From CAVVST01 sp963750995 (GTDB lineage Bacteria > Acidobacteriota > Vicinamibacteria > Vicinamibacterales > UBA2999): a stretch of DNA of 64,000 bases. Location of the stretch: contig CAVVST010000002.1 in the NCBI GenBank assembly GCA_963750995.1, positions 434,001 through 498,000 of the forward strand, in the 5' to 3' direction. The stretch's first letter is position 1; each line of letters starts with the position of its first letter. Both the position numbers and the translations under genes were made by a program. Under the pieces are notes generated by a model that saw nothing but the letters and a program-made list of their open reading frames with translations, ran no database searches and was not told the DNA's origin. Positions 22,623-31,408 of the stretch are shown here, in pieces.

Positions 22623-25600
22623 GGGCGCCGTACCTCAAATACAGGGTCGGCACGACGAACATGTTCAGCAGCGTCGACGTCGTCAATCCGCACAGGATGA
22701 CGATCGCCATCGGCGTCTGAATCTCGCTGCCCGACTCTCCTCCCCGCATCGCGAGCGGAATCAACGCCAGCCCGGCGGCCATCGCGGTCATGACAATCGG
22801 GATCAGCCGCTCGTGTGCGCCGCGTTCCACCGCTTCGCGGAAATTGGTCACCCCTTCCGACTCCATCAGGTGACGGATGTGCGAGACGAGCATGATCCCG
22901 TTCCTCGTCGCGATGCCGAAGAGGGTGATGAACCCGATGATCGACGCGACGCTCAGCACGCCTCCCGCCAGGAACACGCCCGCCACGCCACCAATGAGCG
23001 CCAGCGGCAGGTTGAGCATGATCAGGAGAGCGTCACGGGCGCGGCCGAACGCCAGCACGAGAATCATGAAAAGTCCCGCGATCGCCGCGCCACCGAGCAA
23101 CAGCAGCGTTTCCGTCGCGCTCTGCTGGCTCTCGAACTGGCCGCCGTACTCGACGTGATACCCGGCCGGCATCGGCACCTGCTGTGCCACTGCCGCCTGG
23201 ATATCGGCGACGACGCCGCCGAGATCGCGCCCGCTGGTGTTGCACGACACGACAATGCGGCGCTGGACGTTCTCGCGGAGAATCATGTTCGGTCCCATTT
23301 CGCGCCGTACATCGGCAAGCACGCGCACGGGGACCGCTTCGCCGGTGGGCGTGTGCACAGGCAGATCCGCGATCCGCTCAAAATCCAGTCGCTGATTCCC
23401 GGATCCAGCTTCACTACCAGGTCGAAGGCCATCGAGCGGTCGAATACCCTGCCGACCACGGTACCGGCGAAGCTGGTCTCGATCGCGTCAGCGACATCCT
23501 GAACGCGAAGGCCGTAGCGCGCAATCGCGCTGCGGTTGAGGACGAACCGGATGAACGGGATCTCGGTCTGCTGCTCGAGGCTGAGATCGACTACTCCCGG
23601 CACCGCCATCATCGCGTCGCGCACGCCTTCGCCCAGCCGGCGGAGCGTCGCGAGATCGTCGCCAACGATCTTGACGGCGATGTTGGCGCGCGTGCCCGAC
23701 AGCATATGGTCGATCCGGTGCGAGATCGGTTGCCCGATCACCACGTTCGTGCCGGGCAGCCCGCTGAAGCCGCGCCGGAGCTCGGCCATCAGCTCGTCGC
23801 GCGGCCGCTCGCTCTCGCGCAGGCCGACGTCGATTTCAGCCGCCTCCACTCCCTGCACGTGCTCGTCGAACTCGGCGCGCCCGGTACGCCGCGCCGTGGC
23901 CACGACCTCCGGTTGCGCCAGCAGAATCTGCTCGACGCGCGTGCCGATTTCATTCGACTTGTCGAGCGAGGTCCCCGGCATCGTGTTGACGCTGATCGTC
24001 AGGCTGCCCTCGTGGAACTCCGGCAGGAACGCCGTGCCGAACCTGGTCATGGCGATCACTGCGGCAACGAGCAGGAAGAGCGACACGCCGATCACCAGCG
24101 CGGGTCGGTCGAGCGCGTGCGGCAACCCGCGGGCAAACCACGCCTTGAGCGTGCGGGCGGCCCACCCTTCATGGCCGCGCTCGATCGACTGGGCCCCGGG
24201 CAGGAACGCGAAGCAGAGCGCCGGCGTCACGACGATCGCGACGCCGAGCGACGCCAGCAGGGCGACGATGTAGGCGTAGGCCAGCGGCGTGAGCAGGCGC
24301 CCCTCGACCCCGGTCAGGCCGAAGATCGGCAGGAAGACGAGGACGATGATGATCGTCGCGAAGACGATCGAGGTCCGGATCTCGAGCGTCGCGTCGCGCA
24401 CCACGGCGGCCGCGCTCCGGCGTTGCTCTTCGGGCAGCGCGGCGTTCTCCCGCAGCCGGCGCACGACGTTCTCCACATCGATGATCGCGTCGTCCACGAG
24501 CGCGCCGATGGCGATGGCCAGCCCGCCGAGCGTCATCGTGTTGATGGTCACGCCGAAGCCGCGCAGGACCAGCACCGCGGCCGCCAGCGACAGCGGAATC
24601 GCCGTCAGCGTGATCGCCGCCGCACGCACGTTGGCCAGGAAGATCAGCACGACGACGATGACCAGGAGGCCGCCGTCGCGCAGCGCCGCGACCACGTTGT
24701 TGACCGCGACCTGGATGAAGTCGGCCTGGCGGAAGATCCGGCGATCGATGGTGATCCCCTGGCGGCAGCTGGGTCTCGAGCGCGTCGAGCTCGCGGTCGA
24801 GCCGCGCGGTGACGTCGATGGTGTTGGCGCCGGGCTGCTTCTGGACGCCGACGATCACCGCCGGCCGGCCGCTGCGCGACCCTTCGCCGCGCTTGAGCGC
24901 CGCGCCCTTCGCGGACGTCGGCGACGTCGCGGATCAGCACCGACCGCGTTGCCCCGCATGGCGACCACGCTGTCGCCGATCTCGTCGGCGCTGCGGACCC
25001 GGCCGACCGCCTGGAGCACGTATTCCTGCGGGCCCTCGATGTAGATGCCGGCGGAGGCGTTCTCGCTCGCCCCGCGAGCCGCCTCCAGGAGCTCGGTGAG
25101 CGAGACGTTGTTCGCGCGCAGCGCCTCCGGGTGAGCGACCACCTGGAACTGCCGTTCGGCGCCGCCGATCGGCGTCACCTGCGACACGCCCGGCACGGCG
25201 AGCAGCCGGCGGCGGACCACGGTGTCGGCCACGGTTCGCAGCGTGAGCGGATCGGCGCTGCTCGGACGAGAGGGCGAAGAACAGGATCTCGCCCATGATC
25301 GACGAGATCGGCGCGAGCACCGGCCGCTCGACCTGCGGCGGCAGCGTCCCGGCCACGAGCGCCAGCTTTTCGGCAACCAGCTGCCGGGCAATGTAGATGT
25401 CGGTGCCCCAGTCGAACTCGACCCAGACGACGCCGATGCCGACCGCGGTCGCCGAACGGACCCGGCGCACGCCCGAGGCGCCATTGACGGCGCTCTCGAT
25501 CGGGAACGTGACCAGCGATTCCATCTCCTCGGGAGCCATCCCGTGCCCTTCGGCGAGGATCGTGACTGTCGGCGCCGTCAGGTCCGGGAAGACGTCGATG

Positions 25601-25701
25601 GGCATCGCCCGCGCCGTCCAGATCCCCGCCGCGAGCAGCAGGATCGACAGCGCGATGACGATCCAGTGGTGGTCAATCGACCATTGAATGAGTCGTTTCA
25701 T
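22612..25701 (-). pseudogene. CzcA/CusA-type heavy-metal efflux RND pump (frameshifted as sequenced)
   Basis: When frames are joined this is a normal pump of about 1030 residues that drives metal ions out using protons. Seen: the N-terminal WSIDHHWIVIALSILLLAAG, the ARAMPIDVFPDLTAP motif, the TM4 charge cluster ALVDDAIIDVENVVRRL, GTAFLPEFHEGSL, and FGIATRNGIMLVSHIRHL near the end. The frame breaks near 25258, 24947, 24906, 24759 (each an extra base) and 23400 (a lost base). Removing them restores family sequence with no lost residues, so I think they are mostly sequencing errors. It is the last gene of the His-rich/OMF/adaptor operon, with a four-base gap after the adaptor. Confidence 0.85.
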
Positions 25702-25705
25702 AGGC

Positions 25706-27276
25706 TCATCGCTCAGTGAACATGTCCCTCCGCCGGCAGGCCCCCGCCGCCGACGCCAGCTGCACGTCGTAGGCGCCGCGTGTGACGACGCGATCGCCGG
25801 GACGCACGCCGGCGCGAATGCCGACGAGTTCGCCATCACGTCCGCCGATCTCGACATAGCGGCGGGAGAAGCTTTCGCCCGCCGTGTGCACGAAGACGTA
25901 GGGCCTCCCGGCTTCCATCAGCACGGCTTCCTTCGGGACGACCGGCATCCGCTGCAGGCCGCCGGCATACAGAATGGCCGTCGCGGTCTGGCCGATCAGC
26001 AGCTGGCCATTCCGGTTGTCCACGTCGAACTGGACCGGCAGCGATCGGGTCTTCTCGTCGATCACGCCGGCATCGTGCTGGTCCTGCGCCTGGACGACGA
26101 GCGGTTCCGCGCGGCCGGGCACTTCCAGCGCAATCTCCTTGATCTCCTCGGTGAGCGGCGCCTCGGATGCCGGAACGAGCGCCTGGAGTTCGACGCGGTC
26201 GGTGCGGACGATCCGGAAGAGCGGCGCGCCTTCGTCGTACGACGCACCCAGCGCGACATACACTTCTGCGACGCGCCCGGCAATCGGCGCGCGCAGCACG
26301 AATGAGTTGCCCGCCGCTGCGCCGCCGCCGGTGCGCAACGTCTCGTCGCGCTGATCGAGGCGCGCCTGTGCTGCGCTCAGCCGCGCCTCCGCGACCTTGA
26401 CCGCGCGCTGCGCCTCCTCGACGCGCCTCGCCGGCACCGCGCGTTCAGCGAGAAGACGTTCCGCCCGCGCGAGGTCGGATCGGGCCGCTTCAAGCGACGC
26501 CTCGGCTTCGGCCACGCCTGACGCCAGCGTGGCGCGGTCGCCGCCGCCCGATCGGTCGGGCGCGGTTGAATGCGGCCCAGTTCCTGGCCGGCCTGCACGC
26601 GCGTGCCCAGCCTGACGAGCGCCGGCGCGATGAAACGGCCGTCGGCCGGCGCAGCGACGATCGCGTCCCCTCCGGTCAACGGCTCGACCACCGCCGGGAC
26701 GCGAAGGCCGCGGCGAATCTCGCCTTCCTGTACCAACGCGGTCGCGAAACCGTTGGTCCACTGCTGTTCCTTCAGGTAGCTGATCGCGGCGGGATCATCG
26801 GCCGGCCGCGCCTCCGCGTCGGCGAGCGCCGCCTCCGGGTCGGCGAACACGGTGATCGCGCCGAGATCGTGCGCGTCGATGAGGCCGGGCGCGTCGACGA
26901 CGAGCCGCCACCGGTAGCGGCCAGCCGCCGGCGCCGCAGCCAGCACCCGGAAGACGCCCGGTCGCGACGGCTCCTGGCCCTGGAGCACGACCGCGGCACC
27001 GCCCGACTCCGGCGTGAACTCGAGCCGGGGACGCCCCGCGGTCATCGCCGAAAAATCGCTCAACCGCGTGAGGTGCACGGCGAACAGCGCCTCCTGCCCG
27101 GCTACGAGCGGCGGATATTCCATGAACAGTTCGGTCGTGTCGGTCCACGACGTGACGTCGAGCGTCGGCGTCTCGGCCTCGGGCGGCGGCGCCCCGGCAC
27201 CCCCGCACCCCGCAGCCCCGCACACCGCACCAATCGCGAAGGCCAAACCCCACGCCGCGAGTTGGGTATTCCTCAT
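25706..27276 (-). CDS. RND periplasmic adaptor with N-terminal extra domain (one frameshift)
   Basis: The membrane-fusion subunit of the metal efflux system. The N terminus is a lipoprotein signal (VCGAAGC). Residues about 35-150 form a beta-rich extra domain (FAVHLTRLSDFSAMTAG, GRYRWRLVVDAPGL) seen in some CusB-like adaptors, followed by a first lipoyl half. The frame shifts near 26550 (one base lost in a GGCGGCGGC run), then the alpha-hairpin (EAEASLEAARSDLARAERLL), the second lipoyl half (FVLRAPIAGRVAEVYVALG) and the beta-barrel follow. The ATGA overlap at 27273-27276 with the upstream OMF gene favours this start over 27288. Confidence 0.82.
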
Positions 27277-28499
27277 GGCATCTCCCATCCGCTCACGAAT
27301 TCGAGCTCGATTTCCGCCTCACGGACGGCGGCGTCGAGTGCCGCCTGCCGGACGCGGGCCGTGGACGTCGTGCGGTACGCATCGAGCAGTTCCAGGATGC
27401 TTCCCTCGCCCGCCTCGTAGCTGACCTGCGCAATCCGGCCGACCCGCTCGGCCGTCTCCGCGGACACTTTTCGATATTGGTCGGCGATCGCGCGCCGCTC
27501 GATCAGTGCGCCGCGCCAGGCGGCAATCTGCGACCGCACCGCCAGGCGCAGCGCCTCAGTTTCGGCGCGGACCTGCGACGCCCGCGCCTGGGCCGCGGCG
27601 CGTTCTGGAGCACCGCGGTCGAACAGCGGCAGGTTGACGTGGATACTGAATATGCTCCCCATGTCGCCCGTGCCGGCGTTGGACGACTTGGTACCCGCGA
27701 CGACCTCCGGCTCCGGCACTGCGCGCCGGCCGGCCGCGCGCTCCAGAAACGATGCGGCATCGAGCTCGTGCTGGAGGGCGGCGAACTCCCCGCGCACCTT
27801 TTCGGCCCGTGCCATCAATTCGTCGACCGACGGCACCATTGATCGCGCCCCGTCCGGCCGGACCGCCTCGATGGCGTCGCTGGACGGGGCGACGGCAAAG
27901 AAGCTGGCCAGCACGCCGCCCGCCCGGGCGCCGTCGGACGCGGCGGTGGCACGGTCGGCTTCAACGTCGATCACTTCCCGTTCGGCGCGGAGCCGGTCGA
28001 ACCCCGCGGCATCGCCGGCTGTTTCGCGACGGCCAAGCACATCCGCCAGCTCGCGCAGCTGATCCCGGCTGCGCGCCAGCTCGCGTTCGCGCTCCTGCGC
28101 AGCCCACAGGTCGGTGAACGCCAATCGCAGGTCGGCCCGGAGGCGCCTGATTGCGTCGTCCGCCCGGTTGGTCGACGCCTCGACGCGTGCAGATGCGGCG
28201 CTCATCTCGAACCGTCGGCGGCCCGCGACCGGCAGCAGCTGCGCCACCATCACCATGTTCTCGGTGACGCCCGCCACCGCCTCGCGATTGAAGGTGACGC
28301 GGGGATTGGGCCAGCGCGCCGCGGCAAGCGCGTCGGCGCGCGCCACGTCCACGGCAGTCCGCACGGCCTGCACGCGCGGACTCTCGGTCGAGAGCCGCGA
28401 CAGGGCCTGGGATTCGGTCAACGGTAACGTCTGGGCGGCCGCGATCGCCGGCAGCAGGGCTGCGACAAACGCGGCGCACACAATGGGCGCGCGCAGCAT
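27273..28499 (-). CDS. TolC-family outer-membrane efflux protein (CzcC/CusC-like)
   Basis: A 408-residue outer-membrane channel subunit with a signal peptide (MLRAPIVCAAFVAALLPAIAAAQ). Two long helical repeats typical of OEP domains are visible: LRADLRLAFTDLWAAQERERELARSRDQL and, in the second half, LRLAVRSQIAAWRGALIERRAIADQY ending in YEAGEGSILELLDAYRT. The strand SIFSIHVNLPLFDRG marks the second-half barrel. Intact. It overlaps the adaptor start by four bases and lies 52 bases after the His-rich gene. Confidence 0.88.
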   Translation of the reverse strand: MLRAPIVCAAFVAALLPAIAAAQTLPLTESQALSRLSTESPRVQAVRTAVDVARADALAAARWPNPRVTFNREAVAGVTENMVMVAQLLPVAGRRRFEMSAASARVEASTNRADDAIRRLRADLRLAFTDLWAAQERERELARSRDQLRELADVLGRRETAGDAAGFDRLRAEREVIDVEADRATAASDGARAGGVLASFFAVAPSSDAIEAVRPDGARSMVPSVDELMARAEKVRGEFAALQHELDAASFLERAAGRRAVPEPEVVAGTKSSNAGTGDMGSIFSIHVNLPLFDRGAPERAAAQARASQVRAETEALRLAVRSQIAAWRGALIERRAIADQYRKVSAETAERVGRIAQVSYEAGEGSILELLDAYRTTSTARVRQAALDAAVREAEIELEFVSGWEMP

Positions 28500-28551
28500 G
28501 CAGGACCTCGATTGAAAGAGAAACGAACAGACGACGGCCGGGCCGTCGAGC

Positions 28552-28956
28552 TCAGGACGGAAAGGAAGGCGGGGCGCGAGCGGGGGCGGGGCTGACGAGG
28601 GGCGGGTCGTGGCTGTGTGCGACGGCCGGCGGACGCCGCATGATCGACTCGAGCGGAACCGGCAGCGCGTAGCGCGCCTGCGGCATCGCCGGGGGCGAAA
28701 ACGGCGACGGTTCTACGGCAACGAAGAGCTGCACGCCCGTCGCGCGCTCGGAACTCTCGTCGTCGTCGATGGCCGGATGATCGTCCTGGTGCCGGGCATG
28801 ATGGGCCGCGGCGTGCCCGCCCAGGTGCGCGTGCACCCGCGCCGCGACGTGGTGATCGTGGTCGTGGTCGTCGACGTGCGCGTGCAGCAGCGGCGCACCA
28901 AGGGCCGCCAACTGCAGAGCGACGGCCGACGACACGGCAACGATCGCGCGAAACAC
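28552..28956 (-). CDS. Secreted histidine-rich, probably metal-binding protein
   Basis: A 134-residue protein with a signal (MFRAIVAVSSAVALQLAALG, cleavage near LHAH). Mature residues 25-65 are packed with His and Asp (HVDDHDHDHH, HAHLGGHAAAHHARH), then a Pro-rich tail. Such segments bind Ni, Zn, Co or Cu. As first gene of the tripartite efflux operon it may act as a periplasmic metal buffer or sensor feeding the pump. Low-complexity proteins evolve quickly, so homology searches may find little. Confidence 0.8.
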   Translation of the reverse strand: MFRAIVAVSSAVALQLAALGAPLLHAHVDDHDHDHHVAARVHAHLGGHAAAHHARHQDDHPAIDDDESSERATGVQLFVAVEPSPFSPPAMPQARYALPVPLESIMRRPPAVAHSHDPPLVSPAPARAPPSFPS

Positions 28957-28990
28957 CCGGCTATTGTAAGCCCGAGTAAAGCTGAAGAAT

Positions 28991-29010
28991 TTCTGAACTC
29001 TTCGTCAGAA
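28991..29010. promoter_or_regulatory. Candidate operator between divergent metal operons
   Basis: TTCTGA (28991-28996) and TCAGAA (29005-29010) form an inverted repeat with an eight-base spacer, in the 94-base gap between the His-rich/RND operon and the cytochrome/HupE operon. It could bind a metal-responsive regulator controlling both sides. No regulator gene is adjacent. Confidence 0.3.
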
Positions 29011-29050
29011 CCCCATGGGGCGCAAGCCCGTGTGCCAGAATACCTGTGAC

Positions 29051-29542
29051 ATGCGGACCATCCAGTGGCTGTTCGTGGTGGGCGTGCTCCTGTTCATCAC
29101 CGGAATCGGCTTCGTCATTGCGGGTGCTCGCGAGGCGCGGTCCGCCGGTCCGGCGGCTGAGGCCGCCCCGGCGGCAGCCCCGGTGGCGAGCGTCAAGCAG
29201 ATCATGGCCGCCATCACCGGACCCGCCGCGGCCGCCGTGTACAACTCGGTCGGCACGGTCGTGAGCGTCGACGGCATCAAGGAAACAGCGCCGCAGAACG
29301 ACGCAGAATGGGCCGCGCTCGGCAACCAGGCCGCGGCGCTCGTCGAATCGGGCAACTTGCTGCTCGTCCCCGGCCGGGCGATCGACAACGGCGATTGGGT
29401 CAAGATGACGCAGGATTTCATCGAGAAGAGCAAGGTGGCGATGAAGGCGGCCGACTCCAAGAGCACGGATGCCGTTCTCTCGGCCGGATCGGATCTGAAC
29501 GTCACCTGCGACAACTGCCATGCCAGATATCTGCGTCAGTAA
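29051..29542 (+). CDS. Membrane-anchored c-type cytochrome
   Basis: A 163-residue protein: an N-terminal uncleaved-looking helix (TIQWLFVVGVLLFITGIGFVIAG), an Ala/Pro-rich linker, then a helical domain ending in the haem-binding CDNCHARYLRQ at the extreme C terminus. A C-terminal CxxCH after four helices resembles class II cytochromes c. It is the first gene of a three-gene operon; the next start lies within its last 23 bases. ATG 29051 begins directly before the membrane helix. Confidence 0.8.
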   Translation: MRTIQWLFVVGVLLFITGIGFVIAGAREARSAGPAAEAAPAAAPVASVKQIMAAITGPAAAAVYNSVGTVVSVDGIKETAPQNDAEWAALGNQAAALVESGNLLLVPGRAIDNGDWVKMTQDFIEKSKVAMKAADSKSTDAVLSAGSDLNVTCDNCHARYLRQ

Positions 29543-30231
29543 GCGACTCATCGGGATTGTCACCTTCGGCCTGCTGGTGGCCCTCGGGTCAGCCGGGCTC
29601 GAGGCGCACGGCGTGTCCGGCAAGGACGCGGTGTTCCTGCAGGGGCTCGACAGCCAGGCGATCGGCCCGCTGATGTACCTGGGCGCCAAGCACATGGTCA
29701 CCGGCTACGACCACCTGCTGTTCCTGGTCGGCGTCATCTTCTTCCTCTACCGGTTGAAGGACGTGCTGCTCTACGTCAGCCTGTTCACGCTCGGGCCACA
29801 GCCTGACGCTGCTCGGCGGCGTCCTCGGCGGCATCCACGCCAACGCCTACCTCATCGACGCGGTCATCGGGTTCTCGGTCGTCTACAAGGCGTTCGAGAA
29901 CATGGACGGCTTCAAGCGCTTCTTCGGCGTGCAGCCCAACACGCGCGCGGCGGTGCTCATCTTCGGCCTCTTCCACGGCTTCGGCCTCGCGACCAAGCTG
30001 CAGGAGTTCGCCCTCTCGCCCAACGGACTGGTGGCGAACATCGTCAGCTTCAACGTCGGCGTGGAGATCGGCCAGGGCCTCGCGCTCACCGCGATCCTGA
30101 TCGCCCTCAGCTACTGGCGCACCCGCACCGGGTTCATGCGGCATGCCTTCGCGACGAATGCGATCGTGATGGCGGGCGGCTTTCTGCTGGTGGGCTATCA
30201 GCTCTCCGGCTATTTCCTGGGAGTCGCATGA
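29520..30231 (+). CDS. HupE/UreJ-family membrane protein (one frameshift)
   Basis: An intact reading of about 237 residues has a signal-like first helix, then KHMVTGYDHLLFLVGVIFFLYRL, the HSLTLLGG helix, FGLFHGFGLATKL and NVGVEIGQGLALTAIL, the conserved His/Glu-containing motifs of HupE/UreJ. Family members are nickel- or cobalt-related permeases of hydrogenase/urease loci and related proteins. A run GGG at 29793-29795 has one extra G: removing it converts LGPQPDA into LGHSLTL and restores the frame. It is translationally coupled to the next gene (ATGA at 30228-30231). No hydrogenase or urease genes are nearby. Confidence 0.8.
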
Positions 30232-30875
30232 GCATGGCATCGGAAGTCTCGGTCCAGAACACCGCGGTGCAGGACTCTCAGCCCCTGGAGGCGCGCCACC
30301 GCATCGCGGTGGCGGCCGGCGCGGCGCTGCTGGTCGCGGGCCTCGTCCTGGTGATGTTCGTGCTGCCGGCGGAGTTCGCCGTCGATCCGCTCGGAACCGG
30401 TGCGCGATTCGGGCTCCTCGACCTTGGCATCACCGGCCAGCAGGTCGAAGCGCTGGAAACTGCGGCAACAAGCGGCGGTGCCGGCGAGACCGCGATCCTC
30501 GCCCCGCAGGAGCGCCCGTTTCAGCAGGAGAACGTGGAATTCAAGATTGCGCCGGGAGAGTTCGTCGAATACAAGTACCGGCTGGACAAAGGCGAGGCCC
30601 TGCTCTATTCGTGGAAGGCCAGCGGGCCCGTCAATCTCGACTTTCATGCCGAACCCGACGGCGGCCCGCGCGGCTACGCGCAAAGCTACGAGACGAAGCA
30701 GGCTGTGACCGAAGCCTCCGGCACGATGACCGCGCCGTTTTCCGGCATCCATGGCTGGTACTGGCAGAACACGGGCAGTCAGGAAGTCACCGTCACGCTG
30801 CATTCGTCGGGCTATTACAACCTCTCGCACGAGTTCCGCGAGGGCCAGCCGCCGAAGAACAAGACGTTTCAGTAG
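30228..30875 (+). CDS. Single-pass membrane-anchored protein of unknown function
   Basis: A 215-residue protein: a short cytoplasmic N terminus, one transmembrane helix (VAAGAALLVAGLVLVMFVLPAEF), then a periplasmic beta-rich domain (VEFKIAPGEFVEYKYRLDKGEALLYSWKA, LDFHAEPDGG, SGIHGWYWQNTGSQEVTVTLHSSGYY). The His- and Trp-rich strands could be a ligand- or metal-binding site. It has no recognised name. It is coupled to HupE by a four-base overlap, so cytochrome, HupE and this protein probably work together. Confidence 0.75.
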   Translation: MSMASEVSVQNTAVQDSQPLEARHRIAVAAGAALLVAGLVLVMFVLPAEFAVDPLGTGARFGLLDLGITGQQVEALETAATSGGAGETAILAPQERPFQQENVEFKIAPGEFVEYKYRLDKGEALLYSWKASGPVNLDFHAEPDGGPRGYAQSYETKQAVTEASGTMTAPFSGIHGWYWQNTGSQEVTVTLHSSGYYNLSHEFREGQPPKNKTFQ

Positions 30876-30878
30876 ATC

Positions 30879-31403
30879 CTAGGCCCGCAGTTCGAGGTGC
30901 AGGATGAACGCGCCGCGGCGGGTGCGGACCCGTGCCTTCCGGGGGTACGGCAGCAGGTCCGCCAGCCCCTGGGATCGCAGCAGTTCCGCGACGTCCACGA
31001 CAATGCGATCGTCTTCGGCGCGCAGGCCACGCGGGAGCGCTTTCAGGAACGCCAGCGCCGGCGCCGCGAACATCGACAGAGGGCCCATCCCCGGCATCGA
31101 CCAGCGGATTCCCAACAGCGGCCGCTGAGGCAGCTCCGGCTGCTCCTCGATTCGCCCGACGATCCTGATCGTCGGAATCATCTTCAACCGCAGCGACAGC
31201 TGAGCGCTGAACGTGTCGTCGTCCAGGGCATCCACCTGCACGGCTGACACCGGGCCCGAGGCCGCGTCGAGCCGCTGAGCAATCAACCGATTGACAACGG
31301 CATTCGTCAGCGGAAGCTCGGCGGTGATGCTTGCACCGGCGAGTTCCTCGAGGTTGTTGCCGGCGATGTTGCGGAGGCGACTGAGAAGCGCGGGATCGAT
31401 CAC
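30879..31403 (-). CDS. Hypothetical protein
   Basis: A 174-residue soluble protein without signal peptide. It starts MIDPALLSRLRNIAGNNLEE, contains alternating strands (FSAQLSLRLKMIPTIRIVGRI) and a C-terminal VDVAELLRSQGLADLLPYPRKARVRTRRGAFILHLEL. The pattern (an outer strand pair with a LLPYPRKAR motif) suggests a single alpha/beta domain; no family was recognised. It directly follows pyc on the same strand (stop to start gap of five bases), so it may be coexpressed with pyruvate carboxylase. Confidence 0.65.
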   Translation of the reverse strand: MIDPALLSRLRNIAGNNLEELAGASITAELPLTNAVVNRLIAQRLDAASGPVSAVQVDALDDDTFSAQLSLRLKMIPTIRIVGRIEEQPELPQRPLLGIRWSMPGMGPLSMFAAPALAFLKALPRGLRAEDDRIVVDVAELLRSQGLADLLPYPRKARVRTRRGAFILHLELRA

Positions 31404-31408
31404 GTGTG

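Noticed and set aside
23184..24812. 542-codon plus-strand open frame across the RND gene
   Set aside because: Antisense shadow rich in Arg, Asp, His and Gln with no domain; the opposite strand encodes a clear pump.
29520..29900. Programmed frameshift in the HupE gene
   Set aside because: The site is a simple GGG run with one surplus G and no slippery heptamer or downstream structure; an extra base call is simpler.
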